Part shown: positions 12,433-25,066 of the stretch, piece after piece
Layout: each line of letters begins with the position of its first letter
Position numbering within the stretch: the first letter of the stretch is position 1
Assembly (NCBI RefSeq): GCF_910589235.1
Contig: NC_060956.1
Span: 15,528,499-15,592,498, forward strand
Source: Vespa crabro
Lineage: Eukaryota; Arthropoda; Insecta; Hymenoptera; Vespidae
DNA length: 64,000 bases
Direction of reading: 5' to 3'
Made by a program: the position numbers and the translations under genes
The notes under the pieces: generated by a model
What the model saw: the letters and a program-made list of their open reading frames with translations, nothing else
Databases searched by the model: none
What the model was told of the DNA's origin: nothing

Positions 12433-13175
12433 ATATAGGATAGGGCATTTAAATTGAAACAACTTTTATGTCTCCGTTATTTATAGAACACCTATTTAGG
12501 AAAAAAGTCCTTAGGATACAATTACACTATTGGTAGGGACATATGTAGCAATAAGATAATTTTTTTTTCATAGTCGTTTTTTATGAAATTTCAAGATCAT
12601 TAGAATTTTTTTTTTAAATGATACTACCATTTTTTCCATGAATTGATTCTTCATGGTACTCTGAATAAGAAATTATTAGAGTACAATGTTAAAAGATGAT
12701 TAGTTCATGAGATATTTTTAAAAAATGTCTGGTGATTCACGCAATTGTAACGGACTATATCTTTCCTTTGATTGAATTTAGAACAAAATGTTAGACGAAA
12801 AACATGAATAATGCAAGGTGGACTATGTCTTTACACTGATGATATAGCGTAAAAAAAAACGTAGCTTTTTACAGTTGCGTGAATCATCATATACTTTTGC
12901 AAAGTATCTCGTGAACATTTCGACATTGTACTCTAATACTTTTTTATTTAGAATGGCACGAGAAATTAATTCATGTAAAAAAATAATTGTAATATACCGT
13001 TTAAAAATTTATACCTTTGAGCTTAAAATCTCGTAAAAACAATCATGGAAAACAATTATATTACCGCTACATATGCCCCTTCAAATAGTGTAACTTAGCC
13101 TTAAATATTTCTTTTACATAACCATAAATAACGGAGATATTTAGGCGTTCCGATTTAAATGGCCCATCCTGTATA
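12433..13175. mobile_element. Fold-back (palindromic) DNA element, TA-flanked
   Basis: About 743 bp that is one long imperfect inverted repeat. Exact inverted pairs confirm it: 12471-12484 with 13124-13137 (TCTCCGTTATTTAT), 12540-12549 with 13066-13075 (CATATGTAGC), 12675-12689 with 12923-12937 (ATTAGAGTACAATGT), and GATTCACGCAA at 12734-12744 with 12875-12885. All share one centre near 12806. The outer ends are TATAGGATAGGGCATTTAAA (left) and, inverted, TACAGGATGGGCCATTTAAA (right), with TA on both sides. The TA flank suggests a Tc1/mariner-like mobilisation, but the family is not certain. No transposase frame. RNA from it would form a long hairpin. Confidence 0.85.
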
Positions 13176-13883
13176 TGTGGATTTCCCTTAGTCTTGGAAT
13201 TCATCTTCAATTTTCTGCTCCTCTCAGTCCCTTCAATTTGCATCGTCCTTGCCTGATATCCAACTTTCAACCGCATAATATTATCTTCTACGTTCTTGGT
13301 TAAACTTTTTATGCGTTTACCGAATTAAACTTTGGTCCCAGAGGTGTAAGGAACTCATACGTTTCTTCCGCCAGTTTCTCTTTCTTGCACTAGGGCATTT
13401 TCCGTTTTCTCTTACCGACTTAATCGCAGTTTTCGCATAGTTGATGAGTAAAACGAGGTACTCGCTATAAGTAGCGCGATACAACGAACTTTTAGATTAC
13501 AGCGTGCTCTTCTCGTATATACACTCTCGTAATTCAAAGAATATAATAGTAGTTTGGCTTCTCAAAGGCGAAGTGGAAACTCGAAAACGTGGTTTCCAAG
13601 TATTATCGTTACGCACTTGCGAATTATTTATTTTGATGTTCTCACACGCCGTCCCTTTACGCGTAGTTAGAACAAAGTATTCTAGATTTTGTTTCGAATA
13701 CTTTTGTAGACTTTACTCAGGCGAAGTAAAGTTTGAAAAATAAAAGGGCGTTCACTTATGTACGAATTTTAGAAGGTCGAGGGGTTTATGCTCATTTCAA
13801 GTTTTCTCATAGGATAAGAAAAAGGTAAAGGAAAAACCAAGTTAAAGTAGAGAGTAAGTGAGAGTAAGTGAGTGAGTGTGTGT

Positions 13884-13921
13884 ATGAGAGAGAGAGAGAG
13901 AGAGAGAGAGTGAGAGAGAGA

Positions 13922-13960
<39 letters not shown>
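13884..13960. repeat. (GA)n microsatellite with GTGA interruptions
   Basis: Three GA blocks separated by TGAG, with a GTGAGT-rich lead from 13851. Confidence 0.97.
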
Positions 13961-13963
<3 letters not shown>

Positions 13964-15461
13964 TCGGTTCTAACCTAATTCCAGAGATAAATGCTAAGTA
14001 GAGACCGAGATTTCTAAGATACGAGGAGCCAAGGCCGATAGCGGTGGGAAGCTTCAACTCGAGGGGACGTTGCTGTCGTGTCCCTTGAATTTCACGCTTG
14101 CTAACTTTCCTGTACGTGGTTGCATGTGTCCGAAGATATGTGTGTAAAGGAGTTAGAGAGAGTACTCGCGTGTGTTACGTCGGATGCACTTTTCCGCGCG
14201 TTTATGTTCCGCAAGAGGCGAATGTTGAGAACGAATACTGATGTGTTTTTTTAAAAAGCAGTAGACCGAGGAAGACGCTATCGTATTACGTGATTCTTAA
14301 AAAAAAAAAGAAGAAAAATAAAAAAATAAAACAAAAATAATTAAAAAAGAATCAAAAGAACAATTCTAAGTAAATGTTTTCTCAGTGGCTTTTTCATTTC
14401 ACTTTTTCTATGTTTTTGCTTTTATATAAAAACAAAAAAAATGCATGTTTGTTAGATAACGCTGAATAGAATATCATGTATATATTTCAAACATTTCATA
14501 AATGTTGGATAACATAATGGATGTCACACCGATATAATGGTGCATAATATTATTCTATAACTTGTAACATACCAACGTTAAACGGAGCTATATTTACCTT
14601 AAAAATCACTGTGATGATAATATCAGCGATCGAAATTCGTATTGAATAAGACTTTCTGATCAATGAATAATAATACAATAATATAAAATAAATACATACA
14701 TATATAGATATTTTGTAAACAATGCAATTTTGAAAAGAAAGTTTCAGGCCGAAGTTATAACGTTAAAATCAAATTGAATGATAATATCCATTTGATGTTT
14801 GGTGGCATTACCAAGTTTAGGTATTACCAAGTTTAATGAAATCTCCTACAATTTATTACATATTATTGTAGTTAACGTCGAGACCTTTTCATTATGATAT
14901 AATAAAGATTCCTATTTATTAAGTCAGTATTTTTAAACATTTAATGAGTATTTTAAATAAATGTTCAATATTTATAATAAAGTATCGGTACGTAATATAA
15001 ATGATACAAGTCTCATGTAATCTTGTCATTTATTTATACTAATTACAATTATTTATCATTAATTAATAAAATATTGATCAAATAAATTAAAGTATATGAT
15101 AAATCTCAATTTCATTAAATATTTTTTGAATTATTGCTTGACAAATTTCAAATACCAGTGACATGAGGTTTATATAAAGTGTACCTTGTGAAGATTGCAC
15201 ATTCACGTACATTTCATGTGTATGTGAGCGTACACGTATGTATGTAAAAAATCGAATGAGTGATCGCTTGAATGAATATGCATTTACACTAATAAATGTT
15301 TGAACTGTTGTACTTGTACAGTTTGATAGTGTTCCAGTCGATCATAAAAATTGTTATTAACATTTTTCAACGTTTCGAAATTAATTAATGCCACTTAATG
15401 TTATCGTGATGTCTACATTTCGAAGTTTGATTTTATAAATTCAGCTATAATAATATGCAAA

Positions 15462-15536
15462 CCATTAAAAAGGAATTAATTCCATTAAAAGAAATTAATT
15501 CCATTAAAAGAAATTAATTCCATTAAAAAGAAATTA
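15462..15536. repeat. 19-20 bp minisatellite, four copies
   Basis: The unit CCATTAAAAGAAATTAATT is repeated four times in tandem with one-base length differences and single substitutions. Confidence 0.9.
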
Positions 15537-18152
15537 AGTTTATCTTGACCTCATTTCAGTAATACTACCAAAGATCAAATCGATATTATTGTTCAATGTG
15601 TCTTTGTAAACTTTACAATTTCTCTTTGAAACTTTCTTTTTAAAATTACATCATTTACGAGATATTTGATTATATCCAAACATTTTTTGATCCATCCGAT
15701 ATACATCTCGTTGATCATTCATCTTTATTCTCGATTTTCTAATGTCGATCATCCTCTCCTGTCTTTTTTCTTTTCAATTGTTCGCGATACCGATCGCAAA
15801 ACGATGCGCGACGACAGTTGTTTCTCCCGCATCGAGGAAATCGTCCGATAATACGTATGCTTTGCGCGCGTGCGTGCTCGTGCACTTTACACGGAATATG
15901 TAAATGATCCACAAGCAGATATCATCAGCGTATAGCATCTACCTTGTATGGACGCACGCGAGCACGCGCTCCTATATATTATTCTGTAGGCCAACAAAAG
16001 GGTGGCTGCATCGCCGCATTTATATGGCCAAACGTGAACACAAATTTAGTTGTGGGCATCGTGGTATGCCGATAAATTCTTTCGCCGCGGTGGTTAGATA
16101 GCAGGCTGAAGCGGAATTGGAACGATTAAACGTAACTCGGGATGGACGAGCTCGGAGCTCGCATTCAGTAAAATGGAAATTAATCCAGAGGCAGGTATAC
16201 GATATTTTTTCCCCCTTTCCTTTCTTTCCTTTGTATTTTTTTTTCCTTCGGTGCCAATTGGAAAAACGATCGAGCGTGTCTCTGACTCTTTTATTTTTTC
16301 TTTTTTTTTTCTTTTTTTTTTACGCTTTTTTTATACGCTTACACCAGTAAAATAAACCACACGTGGAGTAATTTCGAAGAAATAGCATGCAGTCGATCGA
16401 TAAAATGCTTGGAAGAAACTGCTTACGTATCATTCGAGTGTCCCCGTGTTTTATGTATTTTTGGTCCATCTGGTACTTGCACGCAAGAACATTTTTATTC
16501 TTTTTTTTTTTTTACGATATGCATTGAGATGTCTTCACCCTGTCCTTCTTTTTTCTTCGTCAATGTTTTTTCTGGCCTTCTTTATGCCCATCCTCTTCTC
16601 CTTTATCCGTTTGTCTTTCTCTCTCTCTCACCCTTTGTTAGTATAGGATTTAAGGGAGGAAGGTAGTATATCTGCTTGTTGGGTACCGCCCATCTCGTTT
16701 ATGCGTCCTGTCTGACTCAGCGAGATCGTAAAGACCTTCCTTCCATTCGCGAGACGATTTCTCACGAGCAGAGAATCTTGCTTCTTGCCAATATCGTTAG
16801 AACTAAATGTCTTAGATATCTCTTTGCTTTCTCTGAACGTTTATAGTTATTCATTCGGAATTATAGTTATTATTGATAAGGGCATCGAAAAAATATTATC
16901 ATTAACGTTATAATAAAGAGATATAATATCAATAATTACGATAATATCGATAATTACAATAAGCTTTTTAATTCACGATAAAAACATAGGTAATATATTA
17001 GAAAGAATGTGGATCATTGAGTGATAATGATTTTTTAAAAATAAAAGGGAGTTGGAATTCATCGAAAGGTATAAAAAGTTCGGATATACAAGAGTAGAGA
17101 GGGAATTGGAATAGTTAGAATCGGTTGTAAACTATTGTAAGCTTAGCTCGAAGAGTTGACATTAATTGGACCTTCTTGACAACTTTCATTCATCCCCTAA
17201 CAAGCTACATCCGTCTTTATCCTTATTACTAGTACCCCTTTACACTCGCCGTATATCGTGTATTAAACGTTATCAAGAATTGTATATCCATATTTGATGT
17301 ATTTGTAGTTCGTTTTTCGAATCACGTTAGTTTAATTTCTTTAATTATTATAAATTTCTTCTTGATTTCTATTTATCGAAAAATATTTATAGATAAATTT
17401 TTAATTTAATTATGGAAATGCATTTAAAATCCGCAATAAAAATTCGATTGTACGATTTTCAATGTTCTCTATCTTTTCTGGGCAGTCCTGATTTGCGTAG
17501 AATTCAGACAACGGTCGGTTTAAAATCGATGAAACGCATTCGTAAGTTGTCAGTGCGTAGGAACTGCGAGTGAAGCTACTGTGAATTCTATACGGCAGTT
17601 GTTATACCGGGAGGTTTAACTTCTGTTATTACTGGCCCAACAAGTCAAACAATGGAGAGTGCACTCCGCTCGCCGTTGAAGTTTGTGATAGGTACGCTAT
17701 ACTGTAAGCTTCGTTCTAAATTCAGGAATGCCAGGTATCAAGGAGGAATACGAGGGGAATTCGCTTGAAAATCTACATTCGTGGCTCTGTCTTTTACATA
17801 CGTCACGTATCCAATTCTCTGACTCTTTTGCAAGCATCACATTTGGATCTTCTATACGACCATTCGACCAATCGATTTAATTCTTTCGTTAAGTTATTTT
17901 ATAAAAAATGTTTGCATTGTCGAAAACGTATAATGCATTGAATGTAATATACTCAACGAGTAATGTATATGTTAACTTGAAAAAATTGATATACAAAGAA
18001 AGTACGGTCGATAATGTTGAGTAACTTCTTTAGATAATATCAAACATACGGAAGCGTAGTACGTGAACCCTCTATTTTGCTCATTCTCTTTCTCTTTTCC
18101 TTTCACTCGTTCTCTTTCGTCGACATTCCCCTCGCTCGTTTAACTTCCTCTT

Positions 18153-18216
18153 ACTCTCTTTCTCTCTCTCTCTCCTTCCCCCTCTCTCTCTTTCTCTTTT
18201 TCTCTCTCTCTCACCT

Positions 18217-18271
<55 letters not shown>
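18153..18271. repeat. (CT)n microsatellite
   Basis: Two long CT blocks separated by CCTTCCC, continuing as pyrimidine to the CCAG at 18291. Confidence 0.97.
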
Positions 18272-18274
<3 letters not shown>

Positions 18275-18291
18275 TTTCCCCTTCTATCCAG

Positions 18292-18397
18292 TATGACTCG
18301 TGCCATCAGCCTTCCCATCTCAACGACCACCACTCGACCAGCGTCAATGTAGAATGCTCCGTTACTCGTTTATCCTCAAGGACACCTGCACGCCGAG
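18292..18397 (+). other. Candidate exon after CT tract
   Basis: The CT array at 18153-18271 continues as TTCCTTTCCCCTTCTATCCAG, an acceptor-like end at 18291. The following 106 bases are open in one frame, YDSCHQPSHLNDHHSTSVNV then ECSVTRLSSRTPARRG, up to a TAA at 18400-18402. A GAG then GTTAAC at 18397 is a weak donor. No family recognised. The stop may make it a short terminal exon, or the whole may be chance. Confidence 0.15.
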
Positions 18398-21300
18398 GTT
18401 AACACTTTCTTTGTTTACATCGTAATACGATATTCGTTGCGTCAAGTGCGCTCTTTCCCTCCTAAGACCTAATCTTTGTTGGATATCGTACAACAGCAAA
18501 TAGATCATTCTATGGTCGCATCCAAATTCAATATGATAATGTTATATTTATCGGTCGTAATGTTTGAATTTCGACACGTCGATGTGACAGAGAAAATATT
18601 ACAATATTTTGCAGAAATCATTCTGATTCACGTCAATATTTCACTACTAAACATATATCGACGATAACTCAAACTTCTTACGAATATCATACCAAAAATT
18701 GAGATGGTCACATGAATTCAACCTCACCGTCTTTCTTTCTCAAAGTGAAGAAACTAAATCGTGTCCTTTTATCCCCATATTTTTCGCTGCGGATTTATGA
18801 TAGTGCGATGCGAAATAAATCGCGTCGTTTTATCGTTTACGTCTATCTACGTAGGCAGTTTCGTTACTGTGTGCGTTATCGCTTTCGAGACAATAAGTCC
18901 GGTCGGACTCCGACACAGTATATGGAGGATTAATCGATCGTAAATAGTATCGGTCGTATATGGATACGCTCTTCATTGTGTCCGACCGACTGACATCGGT
19001 CGTACGATTTTGTCGTTGTACGATATCCAGCTAAGATGAGGCTTAAAGCGTGCTCGTGTAGTGAGAGAGTAATATGTTAGTAGTGGTAGGTAGTAATAGC
19101 GAGCGTCATTCATGACTATATGGAACAATCTCATTCATTTCTATGGCACACGACTCCGTTCCCGTTTCCTGTGTAGGCCTCTAACTGAATTACGTACGCT
19201 TTACTCATGATTTCGACACAGTGCATGTAAAGAAATAAATGTATATATTCGTTTTTGTTTTACTTATTATACAAAGTTAAAACAATTTTACGATGGTACT
19301 ATTTTTTCAAATATTTTTTTACCGTCGAGCATTTAAATTAAAACACTTAACTATCTCGATTAATTATAAATATAGAATGAAAATTTATTCATGATAAAAT
19401 AATTCATAAACAATAAAGATGTTTAGATCAGTTCATTTAAATATTTCACCTCTTCTATCGTTCTATTGAATATCGTTCCATTCGTTATGAAAAGAAAAGC
19501 GGATGGCAAGCTTTCTTTTCTTTTTTCTTTTTATTTATTTTCTCTTTCTCTCTCTCTCTCTCTTTTTTATGAACATGTTTTCGCCTCATGGTACTGGCCT
19601 TTATTCTCTGTCTCTCTCTTTTTTTTTATTACATTCTACGGGATCTTCTATTTTTACGTCAATTTGCCTGCCCTTCATCCGTCGACCTTTTTTCTTCGGC
19701 TTTTTACTCGGCCGACATCTTTTCTCTTTCCTTGTACCAAAGCTCGTTTCTCCTCCTTCCGTGTCTTTCTCTTTTGAACGAACGAAAACACGGTGACACC
19801 GATATCACGCGAAGACTTGGCTCGGTAGACTCACCCGCTCAACTCCCAGTGCGACAATCATGTTGATGGAAGCTGCGCGTACGAGGTATTTCCAAATCCA
19901 TCAACCGGATTCCTTCTTTAATGAGATTTCGTCGATAGAATTTTCTTATGTGTCTCCAACACCTTATAACACTTCTGGAGATATTACGACGGCAACGTAA
20001 ATATTATTATATATAGTATACATGCACGACGTAATAGGTATTTCGTATATAAAATGAGTTAGCGTATGAGAGTTGAACAAGGTACAGCCTTGCATATGTA
20101 TTCACGCATTTACATAAGTAGCTATGTATATGTGTATACGTATCGCCCATGTTTCCCATTAGAACGTTGACGTGTGTCGTGTCCCAGCAATTTCTTGAAT
20201 TCGTATAATGCTGCAACACGCACGCATTAATATTCCAAGCACGGGATACCGTTTTAAGCTCTCCTGAAACATTTCCTCGTTCGCCCTATACCCGATAAAG
20301 TCAATAGCGTCGAAGGCAACCATTTGGTGCTCGAAAATTCTCGTGACATTTCGTTTTTAATTCGAATTCCATGAAATCCTTTTTGACAAAGCCGATTCGC
20401 TTTCATTTCATCATGGATCTGACAGAGTACGAATGTTCGTCCACTCAAAGGATCAAGTATATAGCTCTTCTCGTAAAGTCGTGAGAGTCGACCGTTCGAA
20501 GGAAACGTTGAAAGAGATCCTTTTCTATTGGGAGAACGAATCGTTCTCGTAATTCTTTCGGACTTTCCCGTTAACGATATTGTCCTTTCATATAATGAAA
20601 GACGATTGCTTAATAGGTCGTTAATACGTATTATTTCGTACTTCATTTCGAATTATTTCGTTACGCTACGTCAACGTTCTTCGTTAAGTACTGGTTACTC
20701 AGTTAAGTGCTGCTTACTCTTGACTATTACAGGCTTCCCTTTATCTCTCGAAACCATGCATTCTCGTTTGAACTATATATATTAAACCAATAGGGTGGTA
20801 TGCATTAATCTGACCGGTCGTTGTTCCATATATGAAACAATGACAACTCAGGATCCGTTATGCAATTCGAAAATCGAGATTATTACTTTGACATGAATAG
20901 TAACATGTAATATAATAGGATCATCGAATCTCATAGAAACTTATAAAACGCGAAGAAAGAAATAAATCCAACGTCTTAATTAAATCTTTATCATTCCGTA
21001 TAATTCACCAAGTAAATATTGTATCATTGACGAGTAATAGATATAGGAATTTTTAATACGTAAATAACTCTATCTACATGTAAACTTATAGGATGCGTAT
21101 CTATAACTGTATGCACGATAATTGAACTTTGATAAAACGTTTATGATTTTATGTTCATTTCTCGTGTACTCTTTAGCTTACAATTAGTCAACGCTTTTCC
21201 GGGATTTTATGAAAGTATCTTATTTGCTTAGACTGCGACTGTCTTTCGTCTAATGCCATCAAACATCAAAGTTCGAGTTACCAGCGGAGCGTTTACGATC

Positions 21301-21458
21301 GGCAGGAAGCTGGTAAAAGTACCCATCGGAGCAGCTCTTTCGTCGCTCTTTAACGATTATTGCCTAATGAAAGTCTTGTTAAAGAAAGTAGAAGCGATAA
21401 GCTCGACGCGCTCAACTTTTATGAACATGCATAAACGAAGAAAATAACGCGTTTTTAG

Positions 21459-21513
21459 AAGAAAAAAATAAAAAAAATAAAAAAAAATAAAAAAATAAAA
21501 AAATAAAAAAAGA
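21459..21513. repeat. (A6-9T)n A-rich repeat
   Basis: Runs of 6 to 9 A separated by single T, about seven units. Confidence 0.9.
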
Positions 21514-22016
21514 TAATAAGAAAGGAAAAAGAAAATAAAGAAAAATGCAATAATATTTCGAAGAATCGACGGGATATGAGAAGATCGAGGAGATCGTGTG
21601 AGTATAAAAAAGAAAAGTGAGAGAATTCTTCTCGGAAAGAAAATCGTTATTCATTAAAGTCCTCGCCGGCGTGATAGTATTTTATTATACGGTGAACGTT
21701 GATTTAGGGATCTCGACGGGGGTGCTCGGAGCCATGGCGTATTGTCTCGACGCTCGCCTCACGCTGGGCTTTGTTAGTCCCTCCATTGTCCAACGTACAC
21801 CCCCTTTCCAGTCCATCCCTTCCAGCCCGTTCGCCTCGTTCGACGCGTTCGCCCCGCGATGCGCGCCGAAGCGAATGCCAAAAGCACCTACGCGAACGTT
21901 TCGATCCTTGGACCCTCCACGATGGAAATGTTCTTTTCTAACGATCAATTGTCCGCGATTGTCGTCAGCGTGTTCTCCCCTTTTCTTACACTTCGATTGT
22001 TTTTTTGTTATTTTTC

Positions 22017-22019
<3 letters not shown>

Positions 22020-22086
<67 letters not shown>
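22020..22086. repeat. (TTA)n microsatellite, about 22 copies
   Basis: An uninterrupted triplet array; frames across it give poly-Ile, poly-Tyr or poly-Leu strings that are not protein. Confidence 0.98.
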
Positions 22087-22452
22087 CGTCATTATTATTA
22101 TTACATCATCATCATCATAATCGACGAGGGAGATAGCGGAAAAATGTTTCTTTAGTTGTAAAAAAAAAGAAAGAAATCTGTCGTCCAACTATTTATTTCG
22201 TCGTCTTTGTGTTTCACATTTATTTTCTATTAGTAGTTACTGACTACCGCTTTAATTTAAACACCGTGTTTGGGTGAACGAAGAGAAAGAGAAGCGTATA
22301 TCCATAAAGTAACGGGTCTCGTGACTCAATAGGCGAAAGTTCCAACTGAGCGAAGAATCGTCGTTCGATCGACAAAATTTTCGGTCTCTACCATTTCTAT
22401 GTACACATTGGTGTCACAGACAATGGCGGTTCGCGGTGCGTAAACCGTATGG

Positions 22453-22516
22453 ACATACCCTATGGACGTACCCTATAAACGTACCCTATGCTTGTATCGC
22501 GCGAACGTACCCTACC
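22453..22516. repeat. 13 bp minisatellite, about five copies
   Basis: ACGTACCCTATxx recurs with a 13 base period starting at 22453, 22466, 22479 and 22505, with one degenerate unit in between. It is GC-richer than its surroundings. Confidence 0.8.
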
Positions 22517-22685
22517 GAAGGGTCGAAGGGATGGACGCGTAACATCGTCGAAATGCAGGTGCAGCTCCAATACCCGTTCCAGCGCAACGGTAAATAGCGT
22601 AACATTGGCTCTTCACGTATGAATGCCGTGTTATCACGCGTGAACTGGACATGCGGGACCCCGTAGGTTGAACGAACAATGCCAC

Positions 22686-22687
<2 letters not shown>

Positions 22688-22736
<49 letters not shown>

Positions 22737-22760
22737 GGAGAGAGAGAGAGAGAGAGAGAG
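22688..22760. repeat. (GA)n microsatellite
   Basis: About 35 GA units with two GGG interruptions. Confidence 0.97.
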
Positions 22761-24195
22761 CAAGAGAGGCAGAGAAGAGAAACAGAGCGTTGCCGGTTAA
22801 CGTTGCGCTCGTCAGACTCCCGTCGTCGTGGACCACCCATGTTCTCTCCATCGACGTCGTTCGGTCTCATCAGGCTCAACGTTGTCCCTTTATCGCTGCA
22901 TCCTTGTCGCGATATTCGAGGCGTTGCTCGACGATACACGAACAACTATGCACCAACATCTATCTCTCTCTTCTTGGCGGTGTTCGAGCATCGAGAGATC
23001 ATCGGTAATAATCATAGTTCTCTCGACGTCTATGCCAGATGAATCGATCATATGGAGTGACTAATATGATATTTATCGTCTTATTAGTTTGATCTGATTT
23101 ACAAATTAATATTATTCTTCTATTTTCCAACATCAACACGTTTCAAGATCTTGGCTTGTTTATTTGTAACTTTTTTTTTTTCTTTTGTTAATCCAAACTC
23201 CTTATCTTTCTTTGGATTTATAATTGGCGAGCGAGAATACAATTTTTGTTGCACTAATGTATTTTGATAGTGAAACGAAAATAATTTCAATAATCTCCGT
23301 GTCGTGAAATTATTTTATATATATATATATACATCGTTATATAATATTTGATATATAATGATGATATACGTATATGAATTGTATTATGATTCATTACATT
23401 CGATGAATGCAGTTATTTTGAAAGCGACAAATACATTGATATTTCAATAATTGAGTGCTCAGCTTATGGATTTGAATTTATGTCGGTATATTTAGAATTT
23501 GAATTTTGATAAATTAGATTTTAAACGTAGAATATAATTTCGATCGTTTTAGGAATAGAATACATCTCATTTATAAACATTGATTTTTTCGATACACGCA
23601 TTATTTATTCCATGTTATTGCGTGTACGTTCAAAAAACTAGATAAAGACAGAAAAAAAGAAATAAAAGAGAAAAAGAAAGAGATAGAGAAAAAAATTTCT
23701 CATAGAACGATACATATCGCAAAAGTTTCGTCGACGATGCGAAGAGGAAATTGACTTGGAAAAATGTTATAAAAAGTATAACGATTCGTCCTGTCTCCAG
23801 CAGGTTTCGCTGCCACGGAACAGGAAATTGATTTACCTGCCAGCGCGGATTTATCTTCAGCAAGGAAAATAGATCCTCTCTAGGCGGGCGCCCGTAACAC
23901 GCGCACCTCTTTATCCGGCTTTTCCCATCGAGGTTCGCGCACCAAACATTTTCGCGTGTGCTTAATGCCTCGTATCGACGGAGCGTGCTTCTCTTCCTTT
24001 TACTTCCACCCTCAACGCAAGTCCCTTGTTTCACGGTCGGAGAGAAAAGGAATGGGGAGAGGAGAGAGAGAGAAGAGAAGGCACTTCCCAAATTAATTGC
24101 TCCATTACTCAGCATCAACCTCTCGCACGTTGCGGCCGATGTAACGACCGAAATTCCCGCGTTTTTTCATTTCCTCTCTTTCTCTCTTTTTCTCT

Positions 24196-24196
<1 letters not shown>

Positions 24197-24291
<95 letters not shown>

Positions 24292-24292
24292 A
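24197..24292. repeat. (TATC)n microsatellite, about 24 copies
   Basis: A perfect tetranucleotide array, the longest pure one in the window. It reads as Tyr-Leu-Ser-Ile repeats in all three frames. Confidence 0.98.
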
Positions 24293-24433
24293 TATTTCTT
24301 TTTACATTTTGCAATACTCTGAGAATCTTCTTAATAAGCTCATAATAAAGGTTGTGGTTGTGAGGAATTATTATCGCTTTTGGTAAATGTTCTTTGAAAA
24401 TTTCAACGGAGATTTTAGAGATGGAGAAAGAAT

Positions 24434-24479
<46 letters not shown>
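24434..24479. repeat. (GA)n microsatellite
   Basis: About 22 GA units. Confidence 0.97.
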
Positions 24480-24480
<1 letters not shown>

Positions 24481-24639
24481 GGAGAAGATCACTCGACCCA
24501 TCATCAGGTTAACGCTCGGATTAAATTAGCTGAGAAACGGAAAATTTCTCTGAGATTTCTCGGTGGTATGGCAATCGCGTTCTCTTCCTTTCGAAATGAT
24601 TCTTCGAGAAATAATCGGCCAAAGGAGAAATGCTTTATA

Positions 24640-24661
24640 CGTTAACGTTAACGTTAACGTC
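24640..24661. repeat. (GTTAAC)n palindromic hexamer
   Basis: About three and a half copies of the self-complementary hexamer GTTAAC separated by CG-phase joins (CGTTAACGTTAACGTTAACG). The whole array is its own reverse complement. Confidence 0.9.
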
Positions 24662-25017
24662 GTTTCATGTTCTACCTAAACACGAATTCATAAGTGTTTT
24701 GAATGCTGCTGATACAAAGCCGCGATCCAGTTTCGCTAGTTTCGTGAAATCGCTCTTTGTGCGGACAATCTATCCAGTTTCTGCATAGTTCGCATTATTA
24801 CCGTGTCTTTCACGGACCACCGCTCCTTCGTCCTGTCGTTTCCGACAAGCTTTGCGTTCCAAGCTGACGCATGTATGCGTACATCATCGTGGAGTCGCGC
24901 CAAACTTGGATTACACTCGGTTAGACAAGTAGCAACGTGATACAGACCGATTGTGCCAATCTGTCTTAGTATCTCCTTTCGCCTTTCTCGTCCAATCGAT
25001 TCTCCTTCTGCTTCTCG

Positions 25018-25066
25018 TCTTCTCTTCTCTTCTCTTCTCTTCTCTTCTCTTCTCTTCTCTTCTCTT
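25018..25066. repeat. (TCTTC)n microsatellite, about 10 copies
   Basis: A perfect pentanucleotide array, pyrimidine only on the plus strand. Confidence 0.97.

Larger units (their letters stand above)
13176..18152. other. Non-coding stretch with an AT-rich, CpG-poor core
   Basis: No gene recognised. Bases about 14280-15660 are markedly AT-rich and CpG-poor compared with the flanks and contain the 19-20 bp minisatellite; they may be an eroded transposon. An ATG in a good start context at 17652 reads MESALRSPLKFVI before a poor donor (GTACGC at 17692), which is not enough to call an exon. Confidence 0.45.

Noticed and set aside
17652..17691. ATG in CAAACAATGGAG context reading MESALRSPLKFVI before GTACGC
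   Set aside because: Good start context but very short and with a poor donor.
20254..20646. 130-codon minus-strand frame
   Set aside because: Natural-looking composition but within chance length; no motif, splice border or neighbour supports it.
21617..22188. 167-codon frames on both strands with poly-Ile/poly-Tyr
   Set aside because: Length comes from the (TTA)n array, which is open in most frames.
23630..24118. 162-codon minus-strand frame, partly non-repetitive, containing a CGCTGGCAG/GTAAAT donor-like site
   Set aside because: The longest non-repeat frame in the window, but about one frame of nearly this length is expected by chance; its end is Leu/Phe/Ser-rich low complexity and no motif is recognisable.
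23958..24386. 142-codon frame with Tyr-Leu-Ser-Ile repeats
   Set aside because: Product of the (TATC)n array.
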